The translations under genes were made by a program, and so were the position numbers. Below are positions 11,801-22,400 of a stretch of 64,000 bases of DNA, in pieces. Source of the DNA: Lagopus muta (lineage: Eukaryota > Chordata > Aves > Galliformes > Phasianidae); NCBI RefSeq assembly GCF_023343835.1, contig NC_064440.1:30635537-30699536 (forward strand). Reading direction: 5' to 3'. Within the stretch, counting starts at the first letter, position 1, and each line of letters opens with the position of its first letter. The notes under the pieces are model-generated. The model was given only the letters and a program-made list of their open reading frames with translations, was not told the DNA's origin and did not search any database.

Positions 11801-13879
11801 AGAAGCCTTGATTTGAATGTGCTTTGGAGCAGAGCCCAAAGAGAGATAAGAACGATCTGCAGCAGGTTCGAATAGGGAAGGTGGGGTAGCAATCTAGATA
11901 CATAGTACTGCTGTATAAACAGACATCAGCTCAGTGTAGCATGAGAGGAAAACGTGCTAGGAAGGACCGTGGTGGGAGGTCTATGTGGCTTGGTGTCTCG
12001 GAGGACCTATCGATGTCCCTATGAGGGGCTTGTGGGAGCTGTTTTGAGTGAAGGGGAGAGGGCAGCCACAGCGCAGTGAAGTTCCTCTCGTTTAATGTAA
12101 ATAATGTAAATGCACTAGAGACTCAGCCCTTTGGTTGTATGTCTGCTCTTGTACCTAAGGAGGATCTGTATGGAAAGAGACTGTGAAGTGTGGCCCAGCT
12201 GAAAGCCTCATGTCAAAGGCACAGAAAAGCAGAGGTAGCTGGTGGCTGCACAGCCTCCTTCCTCCTGGTGTTGAGAATTGGAGGTTCAGAAGCCATTACT
12301 GGCAGCTGAGGTGTCTAACTTGCTCCTTGGGACTCCCTGATTCTTAGGAAAAGAGCAGGAGCTGTCGTAAGTGGCAGCTATCCACAAACCCATATTTTGC
12401 CAGGTCATCCATTGAGGAGGAAGGGCAAGTGACGCTGCAGTCTGCCTTCAAGGGCCAGTAACACAGTGTATGCTATGTTGATATTTATTAGTTGTCTAAA
12501 GGAATAATGAGCTTGTAGAAAAAGTAGCTGTGAGGACTCATTGACCACCAATCAACAGAAATGGTTTGGTTCACATAAAAATTAAGAATTTGACATGAGT
12601 TTCATAGCTCGTTTGGTATTGAATTGTTCTGCAGTGTTTGTTCCTGAGGTAGGCTGAACGTTGCTGCTGGATGTTGTCATCTTGGTACGGATGTGTGACA
12701 GTTTATTTAAAAAGCAACGCTATCCAAATAATATCTAGGCAATACATTTTTTTTAGAAGAAGTTTTAGCATGTAACACTTAATTTTAAGGTGAGAAAAGA
12801 GCTGAGGACTGCTGCTGGTGCTTGCAGAGGAGCTTGTTTCCTCTCAAAGAACAGGGGGAACGGTCCAGGTTTATCTTGCTGGACAATTAGTATTTCTATC
12901 AGATGACAAGCCTTTAAAAAGTCATTATTTGGGGGGGTGGCACGTATTACTTAAGACACGCCAGTTACTTTGTTTGTTTTTAGCAATAGGTTAAGAACTG
13001 GAGATGAATTCTCATTTCATTTCCCAATGAGAGTGTTCACGTGTTCTTTTAAAGTAGCAACAGCTGTCCCCAGCTGCCTGCCCTGCCTCCTCTGGGTTCT
13101 GGCTTGCATGAGTGCCTCCCCCAGGTGTCAATGATAGCCCTGTGTAGGAGGTGGCTGCCTACTGGGCTCCTTGGGGGGGTCGCCAACGTGTGTTTACCCC
13201 ACACCTGTGTGTTGGAAGACAAGTTTTCCTTTGTTTCATTATATGCTTGCCTTTTCTAATCATGACTAATGGAAATCAGGAAAAAGATGTTTTTGTTTTT
13301 GCTATTTGGTACTTAATCTGATACGGCAACCTATCAAAATGATACAAATATTTCATATTTCAGAATAACAGTCTGATATGCATACACAATAACACATTTC
13401 TAGAAACAGTTTTGAAGTGCCTGATCTTTACTGTTCCAATGGAGACTCTTTTTCAGATTCCCGATACTCTGTCTTTGGTTCTTGTTCAGACTGTGTTTGC
13501 TGTACCTTTCTCCTCATTCTGTTTCATTTTAGTCACTACAGGGCTGAAAATTGAAAAGATAGGAAGTCGTTGGAAAAAAAATAAAATAAAAAGCTAAGCT
13601 TAGGTTGAAGCAATCAAGGCATAGCTAATAAGGAATCACGTTTAAAGGGGAAACACCTGCTCATGAACAAAGGGAGTTGGCAGCAGCAAGAGTTGTGGAG
13701 AGAGCTGTCTCAAAGTATCTCCTTTTTGTGCTTTGCAGTAAGTAAACTCTGTTAAAAATGAATGCTAGCTAATGGTACATAGGGAGATTTTTGAGTGTAT
13801 GTCTGAGTAACTTGGTAACTTTTAAATTATTTTTAATGTTTATTATTATTTTTGGTAATAGAGTTGTTTTAACTCTCCT
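5890..13879. other. unique intergenic or intronic sequence, no gene recognised
   Basis: Eight kilobases without a recognisable transposon end or coding exon. ORFs of 61-112 codons occur on both strands (for example minus 7594-7932) with no domain that I recognise. A weak CR1-like phrase near 7375-7480 was not accepted. G runs occur near 12931 and 13175. A TAATTA-rich, low-complexity-free block at about 10860-11050 could be a conserved noncoding element. Confidence 0.55.
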
Positions 13880-14832
13880 ACTGCAGGCAGTCCCTTAGTG
13901 GATGAGAACTGCTGAATCTCGGCCTGAACCTCTGATTGATCACCTGAGGCGAGCAGCGAGTCAGCCACGGGAGCACAGGTGGAGGCAATTAACTGTGCTG
14001 CCAGAAGGGGTGCAGCCTGGCTCCACCTCTCCTAGAGCCATTTAAGGGCTGACCAGCAGTGGGGAAGGATCTCTTTTGGAGCTCCTCTCCACCAGGGTTT
14101 CCTAAGCGGGCCTACGATGTGGGTGAGTAACCCTGTTTTTTCTGTTTTCTGCTTTGGTGTAACAGCTACGTAGCCAAGCTCTTTGTTGTACTGTAGTATC
14201 TGAATGTTCATTGATTGTAGGCTTGGGAACAGGGAATTGAAAAACGTGGGTATGCACCTCTGTGTTTTTGAAAGGAAGAAATGGTTCATTAAAGTAATAA
14301 TAATAATTAAAGTATGTGAGTTGATTCTAAAAGACTTATAACACAGGTACTGTTTTTGTGTGATATGATTGTAGAGGTTTTGAGGTTGTGTTATTGCATA
14401 GATATGAAGGTATATTGAAGGTATATTGCTCTTTATTGGGTATGTCTAGAATGTATTGCCTAGGCTACTCAGCTGAGGTAAAATCTGTTAGGTTTTAATA
14501 GTACTTCACAGAATCACAAGGTTGGAAACGACCTGCAAGATCCAACCATCCTCCCATTCCTATCAGTGCCACAAGCTACTAAACCATATCTGGTAGCTCC
14601 TTGTCCAGGCGCCTCAGGGTCTTGTGTGGTGTGTGTTTATCCCAAGTTTGTGCGAGTCAATGATACTGCTTGTACTAAAACAGACCCGAGGCAGTTGTTT
14701 TTACTATGTTAGTACTTGATAAGTACTCGCCTGAAGAACGCTGTGTGTTTTGTTGTGGTGGGAGACTAAAACAATCAGCCAGCCAAGGAAAAGCTCTGGG
14801 TCTCCTCATTCACTGATAATAAAGAAAATAGC
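13880..14832 (+). repeat. promoter/LTR-like repeat unit, interrupted by an antisense CR1
   Basis: A GC-richer block at about 13900-14110 is followed by a TATA-like 'catttaagggctg' (14039-14051), a purine-rich stretch, and an excellent splice-donor-like site GTGG|GTGAGTAA near 14117-14128. T-rich sequence follows, and the unit seems to end after 'gataataaagaaaat' (14814-14828), which holds an AATAAA signal. A CR1 3' end (14507-14625) interrupts it. The layout (core promoter, donor, polyA signal) fits an LTR or a repeat carrying its own promoter. I could not find a TG...CA boundary or a target duplication, and I do not recognise the family with confidence. The minus ORF at 14032-14289 overlaps it and is not supported as a gene. 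Confidence 0.35.
14507..14625 (-). repeat. CR1 LINE 3'-end fragment
   Basis: Reads 'cacagaatcacaaggttggaaacgacctgcaagatccaaccatcc', followed by 'accatatctggtagctcc' and 'ccaggcgcctcaggg'. This is the reverse complement of the CR1 3' end, so the element lies on the minus strand and is 5'-truncated after about 120 bp, as is usual for CR1. Confidence 0.85.
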
Positions 14833-16440
14833 TTTTTTTAAAGTTTTTTTACTTCTTTACGGTTTTAGTAATTTAGTATACTGAAGAGCATGTTCTTCTT
14901 AACCTGAAATGATTTTTGTTTTCTAAAAAGAACTTGGAAAAAAGGCTTTTTTAATGCTTTTAATTTGTATGGAACAATCAGCTGTGTAGAACCAAAAAGC
15001 TTGATCTTTCATTGTTTTGTTTTGAAAAAATGTATTTGGGGTATAAAAGGAAATCTATCGGAGACTCTGCAAGTTCTCTGAACCATGAGTGTCCACCATT
15101 AACAGTTTGCAGTTAGCCATTTGAGTTACATCTGTATGTGAATCTTCTGGCTTAAATTCCTCTTAAAGAACTTGGCAGATGTAAAATAGAGGAAATACCT
15201 ACTATTGAACACTGCTGAGTGACATAGTTATAGGGGATGTGGAATGTTTGTTAGAATGGTAAATTATAGAGACTTCTATGTGGGAAGGTGTGTACTGGTT
15301 TAGGAGGAGTTCAGGTGTGCTCTCTAATGAGATGCAGGTGGGAGAGGTTGGGAGCAGTTCTCAACATTTCAGTGTTGGTTTCTGGCTGATTTTTTTTTTT
15401 TTTTTTTAGTGGGTACTTGCACAAGGGAGATGAAGAGCTGCACCTTGTTATTGCGCAGATCAGGGTGTTTGTTAATGCATCTTCAGTTTTATGTAGTATT
15501 TCTTTTGAGTAAGTGATTAAAGTGGGTTGGCTTTTATGCATGGTAAGCTGGAAGTGGGCATTGCATTGGAGTCAATGTACTCTCAAGAAGGATTGAAACT
15601 CATATCTGAATGAAATGTATTTTAACCTGGTTTCTGTGAGGTAATTATATATGCATAAGCTGATGAAGACTTATTAGTATGATGCTAACGAGAACCAGAG
15701 CAACCTATTGGGTCAGCTCCAGACTGCCAGAAATGATATTCCTGTCTTAGACTGCAGCTCAAGTCAGCCACTGAGCAAAGTGTAAGCAAGTGTAGGATCA
15801 TGTCCTGGTACTTGCACAAAATGCAACAGACTAGCTCAGGGAATTACTGAGGCAAAGTTGAGTAGTGCAAGTAGAGTGCATCTCCCTGGAGTGTTTTTCT
15901 TCTGTCAATCAGGCTAACCTCTCCTTGAACTCTTGTAGGTTTTTCACATTCACGTAGTGTATTCAGGTAACAAAAGCAGATCATGTATCTTTCAGAGAAG
16001 GACTGTTGATTAGAAATGACATGATCAACTGAAATTAGCTGTAGGACAGTGAAATCTTATTACAGTAACAGTGATCACTAGTTACTCCCTGAGCTACTTG
16101 TTCAAGTGTCAGGCACTTGTGGCTTTATAGAACAGAGAAAGCTTTGTCCCTTTGAAGAGCAGCAAACAACTGCAAAGGTAGTTGAAAGTTTTTACGTTTG
16201 TCAACTGTTTTAGTCATCTAGATCTTGTTTATAATTAAAGTGTTGATCTTCAATTTATAAAGGGTTTTAAACAATGACGCTATGAGTTTCTTTGTGCTGA
16301 CTGTTCTGGGTAAAATCAAGATGCAATAACTAACTGACTGAGCATATTTTTTTCCTGATGTTTCTCTGCATAGAGTTGATCAAAAGTAGTCTGTCTTTAC
16401 TTTTAACCTTAGTATTTCACTCCCTACTTGGGTAGAGATC
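14833..16440. other. unique sequence with an 18-T homopolymer
   Basis: No gene or transposon end recognised. It contains an uninterrupted run of 18 T at 15390-15407. The minus ORF at 15311-15541 translates that run as a lysine string and is rejected. The provirus on its right ends somewhere between about 16440 and 16590. Confidence 0.55.
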
Positions 16441-16590
16441 TCCAGTTGCACAACATAAGGCCTGTTGTACAGTATTTTGAAAGGACTTAACCCCTCTTTG
16501 GCTCTAGGTTTTGTTCTGGTACTAAGAGCCAAAGGCAGCAACTGTGGTCAGGATAGTCCAGCTTTCTGGCCCAGTTTTACACCCTGTGAT

Positions 16591-17110
16591 TTAATTAGAC
16601 AGTTCATCTCTTCCTCCTGACCACTTGCCTGTGATCTGTGTGTGATGTGCAATTGCCAATTTATTCCCAATGCTTGCTGACCTGTTGGACAATCTCTGCA
16701 ATAAAATGAGTTCCCTGGTTCCTCCAGCTGCCTGTTTTGCCACCTGATCCGCCATCATATTCCCAGTTTCCTGTGCAGTGTCACTCTTCTGATGTCCTTT
16801 ACAGTGTGTAACAATCATTATGTTCTTTGGTAGATTTACATCATGTTGAATTTGTTTTCCTTGTGTGTAAGCAATCCTTGCTCTTTCCAGATGGCACCGT
16901 GAGTGGGTACCACCCCGAAAGCATATTTAGCAGCTGTCCATATATTTAAGGTTCTTGTCAAGGCAGTTATTTCAGCCTTCTGAGTGGAAGTCCCCCCAGG
17001 TAATGGTTTTGCTTCAGTTACCTTGTCAGTAGCAGTTACTGCATGTCCTGCCTTACGGTTTCCTTGTCTTCACAAAACTGCTTCTATCGATGAATCCAGG
17101 ACTCCTCAGC
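16591..17110 (-). pseudogene. pol: ERV pol remnant: RNase H domain
   Basis: In minus-strand translation the domain starts near 17100 with IDRSSFV, where the first catalytic aspartate is kept. It continues through a 'KAEITALTR' block (about 16950-16985) and a segment reading WTAAKYA, in which the catalytic aspartate of this motif is alanine. It ends with HCKGHQK (16786-16806) and MADQVAKQA. These blocks in this order identify a gammaretrovirus-type RNase H. The frame breaks at least twice between about 16820 and 17060. The longest open piece is 16591-16818 (75 codons). Below 16590 the match fades, and I cannot show whether integrase sequence begins there. Confidence 0.85.
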
Positions 17111-17790
17111 GTTGTCCAACGGTTCCTCCTGTAGCTCTGACCAGCTGGCACAGACAGTCTCCATGCAGTCGCACACTGCTGGCTTGGAGGCAGCTCTGCC
17201 TTGGTGTTCTGGGTGTTCAGCAAGTTGCTTCCTTCTCTTTGATCAGTTGTGCTATCTGTTGAGAAACTTGATAGCCATTTCAATCAAGAAATTCAGCAAG
17301 CTCACAGTCCTTTGTTACTGTAGCATCCACGTACTGCAGTAAATTTCCACTGTGAGATGGCAAACCCAAATCTCAGGCTCACGAGTTGACCAGTTCTCAA
17401 AAATCATTGGGCTGTTCTCACAACCCTGGGTAACACTGTGCGGGTTAACTGAATTATTATTATTATTATTTTTAATTATTATTTTTTTTCTCCCCGTATT
17501 TGAGTTTTCCTATTCAAAGGCAAATAATTTTAGACTTTCTTTGGCAAAACCAGGCAGAAAAAGGTGCACTTCAAATACAGAACGGTAAACCCCACCTGCT
17601 TATTCCTTAACTTGGTTAATAAAGATATACACCATGGGTTGTATATTCAACATTTCTATTAATTGCCTTCAAATCTTGTACCAAGCTATAGCTTTTGCCA
17701 TCCAATTTTTTTTGCAAGATTGGGGTGCTGTATTTGGATTTCCATCCAATTAATAATCCAAAATCCAAGAAGTTACTTTCATTTATTTTA
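17111..17790 (-). pseudogene. pol: ERV pol remnant: reverse transcriptase core
   Basis: Minus-strand translation in shifting frames gives the finger region YNTPIL-like block near 17700, a 'WFTVL.LK..FF' block near 17550-17590, and a LLQYVDA block at about 17322-17342. The last corresponds to the polymerase active site, and its second catalytic aspartate is replaced by alanine. A block reading YQVSQQ.AQ follows near 17260-17280. The sequence between this and the RNase H start is much shorter than in intact relatives, so the thumb and connection part is largely deleted. An (ATT)n-like expansion at about 17455-17490 interrupts the palm region. The plus ORFs at 16984-17342 and 17663-18010 are antisense shadows. 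Confidence 0.8.
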
Positions 17791-18420
17791 TCCTCCTACA
17801 ATCTTGTATCCTCAAAGGGCATTGCTGGCTCCCATCTTTAACTTTCATTGGGCTGCATTTTTGGCTCTGTCAGGCATCCCTATTGCCTGCAATCCTGTGT
17901 ATACCCAATGTAGGATTTACATAACTTCTGGGAGTACAACATTGCTTTTCCCAGTTTGTGTTAAAGCCAGACTTAAAATTTTCAATCCATTGGTCTTGCA
18001 TGACAGGTAGCTCCAATTTTCTCCACTGAATTTAATCTCTACATTCAACTATTCTAACATGTCATGCCCAAATAATGGTTTTGGAGAACCTGGCATGTAG
18101 AAGAATTTATAAATTCTTACTTATTCTCCTAGCCTGTATTTAATTGGTCCAAAAAAAAGTAAACTTTTCTTGCCAGTAGCGCCTACAACTATTACAAAAA
18201 TCATCTACGGGTAATAATTCTTGGTGTAGCACAGAGCAAGAGGCACCTGTATCAGAAAACAAACCTCTTTACCCTGCTTCCTCTGCTGCTTTCAGTCCTG
18301 TAGGGGATGGAACTCTGCCTGAGCCCTTCCAGGCTTCCCCTTACCTCTTATTGGTAAGGGACATTTGTTACACCGTGCTCAACTTTGCCTTTCATCATCC
18401 CAGCCATTACTAACGTTATA
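17791..18420 (-). pseudogene. pro: ERV protease remnant with possible nucleocapsid trace
   Basis: The minus strand reads FSDTGASCS, an aspartic protease active site with the catalytic DTG intact (18245-18253). About 60 residues on comes PLFGHDML (near 18055-18085), matching the conserved C-terminal retroviral protease block. Stops and frameshifts lie between. Upstream, near 18345-18400, a cysteine-containing stretch (CW..., RCNKC) could be a damaged zinc knuckle of nucleocapsid, but this is uncertain. No matrix or capsid sequence lies between it and the leader, so most of gag is deleted. Confidence 0.7.
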
Positions 18421-18788
18421 TTTCAGTTTCTCTTCCTTCCACCAGCAGCCGCTCCGTCTGTCCCTGGCCGTGCCCCTCGCGGCACAGCGGAGCCGCAGGT
18501 CGGGACTCAGCACTCGCTTCGCACTGACAGTGCGTCTCAGTCACACACACTCAAGAGTCTCAACCGACCCCAAGGAAAGAGTTAAAATTCCCTTACCTTG
18601 GTCCGTGCACGAAGTTACCGGGTCGCAATGGCCAACACCCGCGCCCGCCTGCCCCTTGGCTTTCGCGGAGCCCTTTCTTATCGGCTGTCCCAAGGAGTCA
18701 CCTCACCGCCCAGACAGGACCGCTGAAATCAGCGGGGTGCACCTATCCTGTGCAGGGCAGTAGGGAAACTCCCGAAGAGGTGATGGTA
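18421..18788 (-). other. proviral leader (GC-rich) with splice donor
   Basis: A conspicuously GC-rich block between the primer site and the coding remnants, unlike its AT-rich neighbours, as expected for a retroviral packaging leader. It holds a strong donor-like site on the minus strand, CCAAG|GTAAGG, with the cut between 18597 and 18596. This would be the site used for env splicing in an intact relative. Env is absent here. Plus ORFs at 18365-18763 and 18385-18585 are shadows. Confidence 0.65.
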
Positions 18789-18806
18789 ATCCCTGACGAG
18801 CCCCCA
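18789..18806 (-). other. primer binding site, tRNA-Pro type
   Basis: The minus strand reads TGGGGGCTCGTCAGGGAT three bases inside the LTR end. This matches the proline-tRNA primer site used by gammaretroviruses at 17 of 18 positions, with A in place of C at position 13. Its position right after the terminal CA of the LTR fixes the provirus orientation as minus. Confidence 0.9.
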
Positions 18807-18809
18807 AAT

Positions 18810-19466
18810 TGTTGGAAATATCCAAGTAATTTTGTCAGGACGGTATCTCTGATAAAAGCAGAATTTATTCGCGATTGCAATGGCGGGCATCCCGCAAGCA
18901 GGAGCGCGCCTATGGACGCATCATGACAGCCTTTAGACCCTGTTTTCTCCCCCTTACCTCCCCCCTCTTCTGTTCCCCACTGGCTGTGTACTCCAGGTTC
19001 ACAGTCTTACAGAAGGTTTACATTTGCTATTTAGTAGTTAATTTATTTGTTATCTGGTGCCAGTCAGTAGTCATCCTGTTGTTTCCAAGATGTCTCGGTG
19101 CTCTCCTTGTCCTATTGATATGGTGATTTTCTTTCAAGTCGTTGTTAAGCAAAGAACATTGGGGGGATGATGCCAGGCCTTCCCATGTCTCTTCTGGCGC
19201 TTCCTCGGGCAGGCCGTCACTTGTTCTCTGGTTTGCTCTCGTGCAGGATATTCTTGCAGTGTGTATGACAAAATATGCATCTATACACCTATACACAGCG
19301 TGTGCGTTCCTGGGAAGGTTCGTCTGGAGGATAAGTGATGTAAACTTATCAGAGATCTTCCCCAAGTTAAGTAGAAGGACTCCCAAAAAGAGCTATGATA
19401 GCGGAGATCGTGAAATAAAGATAATATTTTCCAATTCTAATGCAGAAACAACATTTGATTCCCACA
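18810..19466 (-). mobile_element. 5' LTR of the defective provirus
   Basis: 657 bp on the minus strand, from TGTGGGAA (19466) to TTTCCAACA (18810). It aligns over its length with the solo LTR at 4544-5180. It carries about 20 bp more near 19174-19203 and has the AATAAA signal at the same place (near 18867-18872). Overlapping ORFs (plus 18875-19126 and 19142-19498, minus 19027-19386) are chance frames in LTR sequence. Confidence 0.9.
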
Positions 19467-22400
19467 CCGTATACCTCTATGAAGTCCAAGACACGTGAGC
19501 TGTTTAACCTTTTGGTAGCTCACTGCTGCTTACTTCTCTCACCTAGAGGAGAGATGCCTATTGACATGTAAGTAGGGTCACTTCTTCCACTGTACAACAG
19601 AATTAAGAGGTGTCAGTTAAGCTTAGAAGGTGGTAGCTGTGACCTGGTTTGTGGCTGTGAATGTTAGGTCTCTTTAGAAGGCACGCCTATTTCATGGTCT
19701 GTAAGAAAGGGAATTCACCTTGCTACTAAATGCTTGTAGGCTGAAGTTACTTGTTCAGGTGGCCGGAAGTCCTGTGCCTTAGAAATAACTGAAGAAGCCA
19801 GGGCCATCACTTCAAAATCAGGGAGGGAATTGCAAAATGGAGGCAAACCTGGAAATGATTTCCCCATCTCCCAAACAAACCCTGTGGGAGGGGTAACTTA
19901 TCCTTTTTTTTTTTTTCTGCAACTTATTCTAAAAGATGTCATTTATGTTGGTTAGCACCTCTTTCCAGAAACTAGTTTTTTATTTTATCTTCAGTTCCCC
20001 CTGTTTATTTTCTCATAGTGTCAAAAAGTCAGTGTGATGCTTTTGTAAGGAAAGTAAAGATAGAAGCATCCTGAAGTATGTTTTCTGTTTTTTTTTTTAA
20101 GTGCTCTGTTCAATGTGGGAGGGAGAGGAAAAGATAGAGAAAATGATAGCTTGGCTACTAAAAAGTTGTTCTAACATCTTATGCTGTTTTGATTTCTGGA
20201 TTTGATCACAATCCAAGTAAATTGCAGTCTTTACCTCCAAGTTATGGATGACAAATTCAAAATCACCTGGTGTTGCTTGCGCAGTTCCTTTCCAGGAAGC
20301 ACTAATGCTGCATCAGATACCACTTAAGTTTTCCAGGATAGTCAGAACTTGATGGCATAGATGAAAATGGCAAGTTATTGCTATGCCAACCTATTACAAC
20401 TAATACTTCAGTGAAATGAATCCATTACGCTGAACAATTTCTGTGAATTTCTGCTGCAAATTCTGCACCAGATGGTCGGATGCATTGATTGGCTTGAACA
20501 GCAACTTACTATAGTCACCTTCCTTTGGGACAGCAATGCCCAGGTTATGTTTCTGTGATTATTAACTCACAGTGAAGCCCATTTCAACTCTTCCCTATCG
20601 TGTTTCAGCCCATTTATGGCATAATATTTCTGCATTTCGTTTTGTCTGTCCATAATATATTCGCTACACAAATTCACAGAAGGCTTTTATGGTGTTCCTA
20701 AGTGCCTGATGTGCTTGTGGAAAAAGAAGATGGCAGGCATGGATGGATGCCTTAGGAATTGTGTTGTGAATATTGTTCCCTGCTTCTCACCTGGCTGTAA
20801 TGCATGGAAGTACTTAACAGAACAGTTATTTACCAGCTTAAGTCTGCTGTACGGAATGTGAGAGATGAATCTCCTGTCTGTGTTCACCATGGTCTTATTT
20901 CATGAAATGTTTGTGCTGATAATCTTTGCTACGCAGTGACACGGAAAGATAAGCCAGGAAAAGAGGGAATAGTCCTTCTGAACTCTCCTGAGGCAGTAGG
21001 GAATCATTACAATTCGTGTCTGGGGATTTTGCAAGGTTTTGACACTCTTGATCTTTAGCTTGTAATTAATGGACGGAGCTGCTATCAGCTTCAGAAATTG
21101 TTTTCTACTGACTGACCAAAAATAGCAGTGTTCTTATTTGAAACCTCTGCCTTTTAGGTGTGAAATCAATTGCACCAAGAGCATGTTCTTCTTACCAGCA
21201 ACAAATAGAATCTTATTCTCTCATGTCATCAGATTTGTTTGAAAATGTTAGCACTTCTCTCTTCACAACACGTTTGCTGCTTGTTAAGGGTGCGCTGAAT
21301 TTAGTTGCTTGAAATACTCGGTTTGAGGAAAGAAATGCATCTGGCAGTTGTACAATTACTAGTTGAGTGTGGTTGCTCTTAATTTTCAAGCTTGGATTTC
21401 CTAATGCATTAAGTTGTCTTAAGCTAGGAAGATGAAAGCAGCAGTGTTTATACTGAAAGTGCTTTTAGAAAGACTGTCATTTTGTTTCTTGCTGTCACTG
21501 CTTGCCCAATGTATAAATGAAAGCTTTGAGGTGATACAGCTCTATTCTCCTATTACCCTTTTTGTATAAAGAGAGGTTATAAAGTAGAGGTTCTGGCAGT
21601 TGAGTCTTCCTTCCTGTTGAATAGAGACAGTGCATAGAGATTGTGCTAACAAAGCAGTTTCTTGCAGCTGCTGTACTGCCTGCAGTGCAGTGTGTCTGTA
21701 ATGCAAGTAAGTGAAGTCCTGCATTGGATGACTGTGGGTGTACTACGGTGGAAGGGTTTGCTGACAGCTTCATGTTTATGTGCTTAGAGAGAGCATCAGT
21801 GGCAAAAGGGCTTCTGAGCAGGACGTGTGTGCAACCTGGTCCTGCTGTAAGTTGCTGCAGGATCCTCCAGCCCTTAGGAATGTGGTGTGGCTGCCAGCTC
21901 CAAGTCTGAGGGACTGGGGGCAGTGAGGTGGAAGCACGGCAGCAGGTCCATGCTAGAAGGGGCTGCTGGACACAGCAAACGTGATCTGGGCCTATCTTTT
22001 CTACGTTGAATCTGAGAGGTGATGGTGGTGTAGTGTGGATGTGCTGAGAAGGAAATACTAATCTGACAGCTTATTTTCAGTTAGCTGCTCTTGCAATAGA
22101 GATGCTTCCATCGTCTGTCTGCTGTGAATGCTACTCCTCAAATTGAAAAAGTGAGACTCCTGAGCATGTCTAGGTGTGATGTACGTGTAATGGATTTGTA
22201 ATCTTAATTTCTAGGGCTCGATAGGAAGAATATTTATTGAGGATGAAAGCCATGCTATTCTTTTGAGTATTCTTTTCATTTTTAAAAACATCAGTATCTG
22301 AGGTACCAGGCTGTGCTTTTATTCGTTGAAACCTGTCTCAAAAGAAGACCAAAAAGAAAGATGGGAACTGTTCAGTTAAGGCAATTGACATTTGTGTTGT

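Larger units (their letters stand above)
16560..19466 (-). mobile_element. defective endogenous gammaretrovirus-like provirus (5' LTR to RNase H)
   Basis: On the minus strand the order is 5' LTR (19466-18810), tRNA-Pro-type primer site (18806-18789), GC-rich leader with a splice donor, a short possible nucleocapsid remnant, protease, reverse transcriptase and RNase H ending near 16590. This is a class I (gammaretrovirus-like) order. It measures about 2.9 kb against 8-9 kb for a full family member. Matrix and capsid are missing, the stretch between the polymerase core and RNase H is shortened, and no integrase, env or 3' LTR is seen. Frameshifts and stops break every coding part. The right-hand flank of the LTR (19467-19470) reads CCGT. 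The matching left-hand duplication is lost with the 3' end. It shares its LTR family with the solo LTR at 4544-5180, in opposite orientation. It cannot encode any working protein as it stands. Confidence 0.88.

Noticed and set aside
16440-16590. Integrase start or 3' LTR of the provirus
   Set aside because: No integrase zinc-binding residues and no similarity to the LTR ends could be seen. The provirus end is left uncertain.
17663-18010. 115-codon plus ORF
   Set aside because: It is the antisense of the degraded reverse transcriptase and protease region of the minus-strand provirus.
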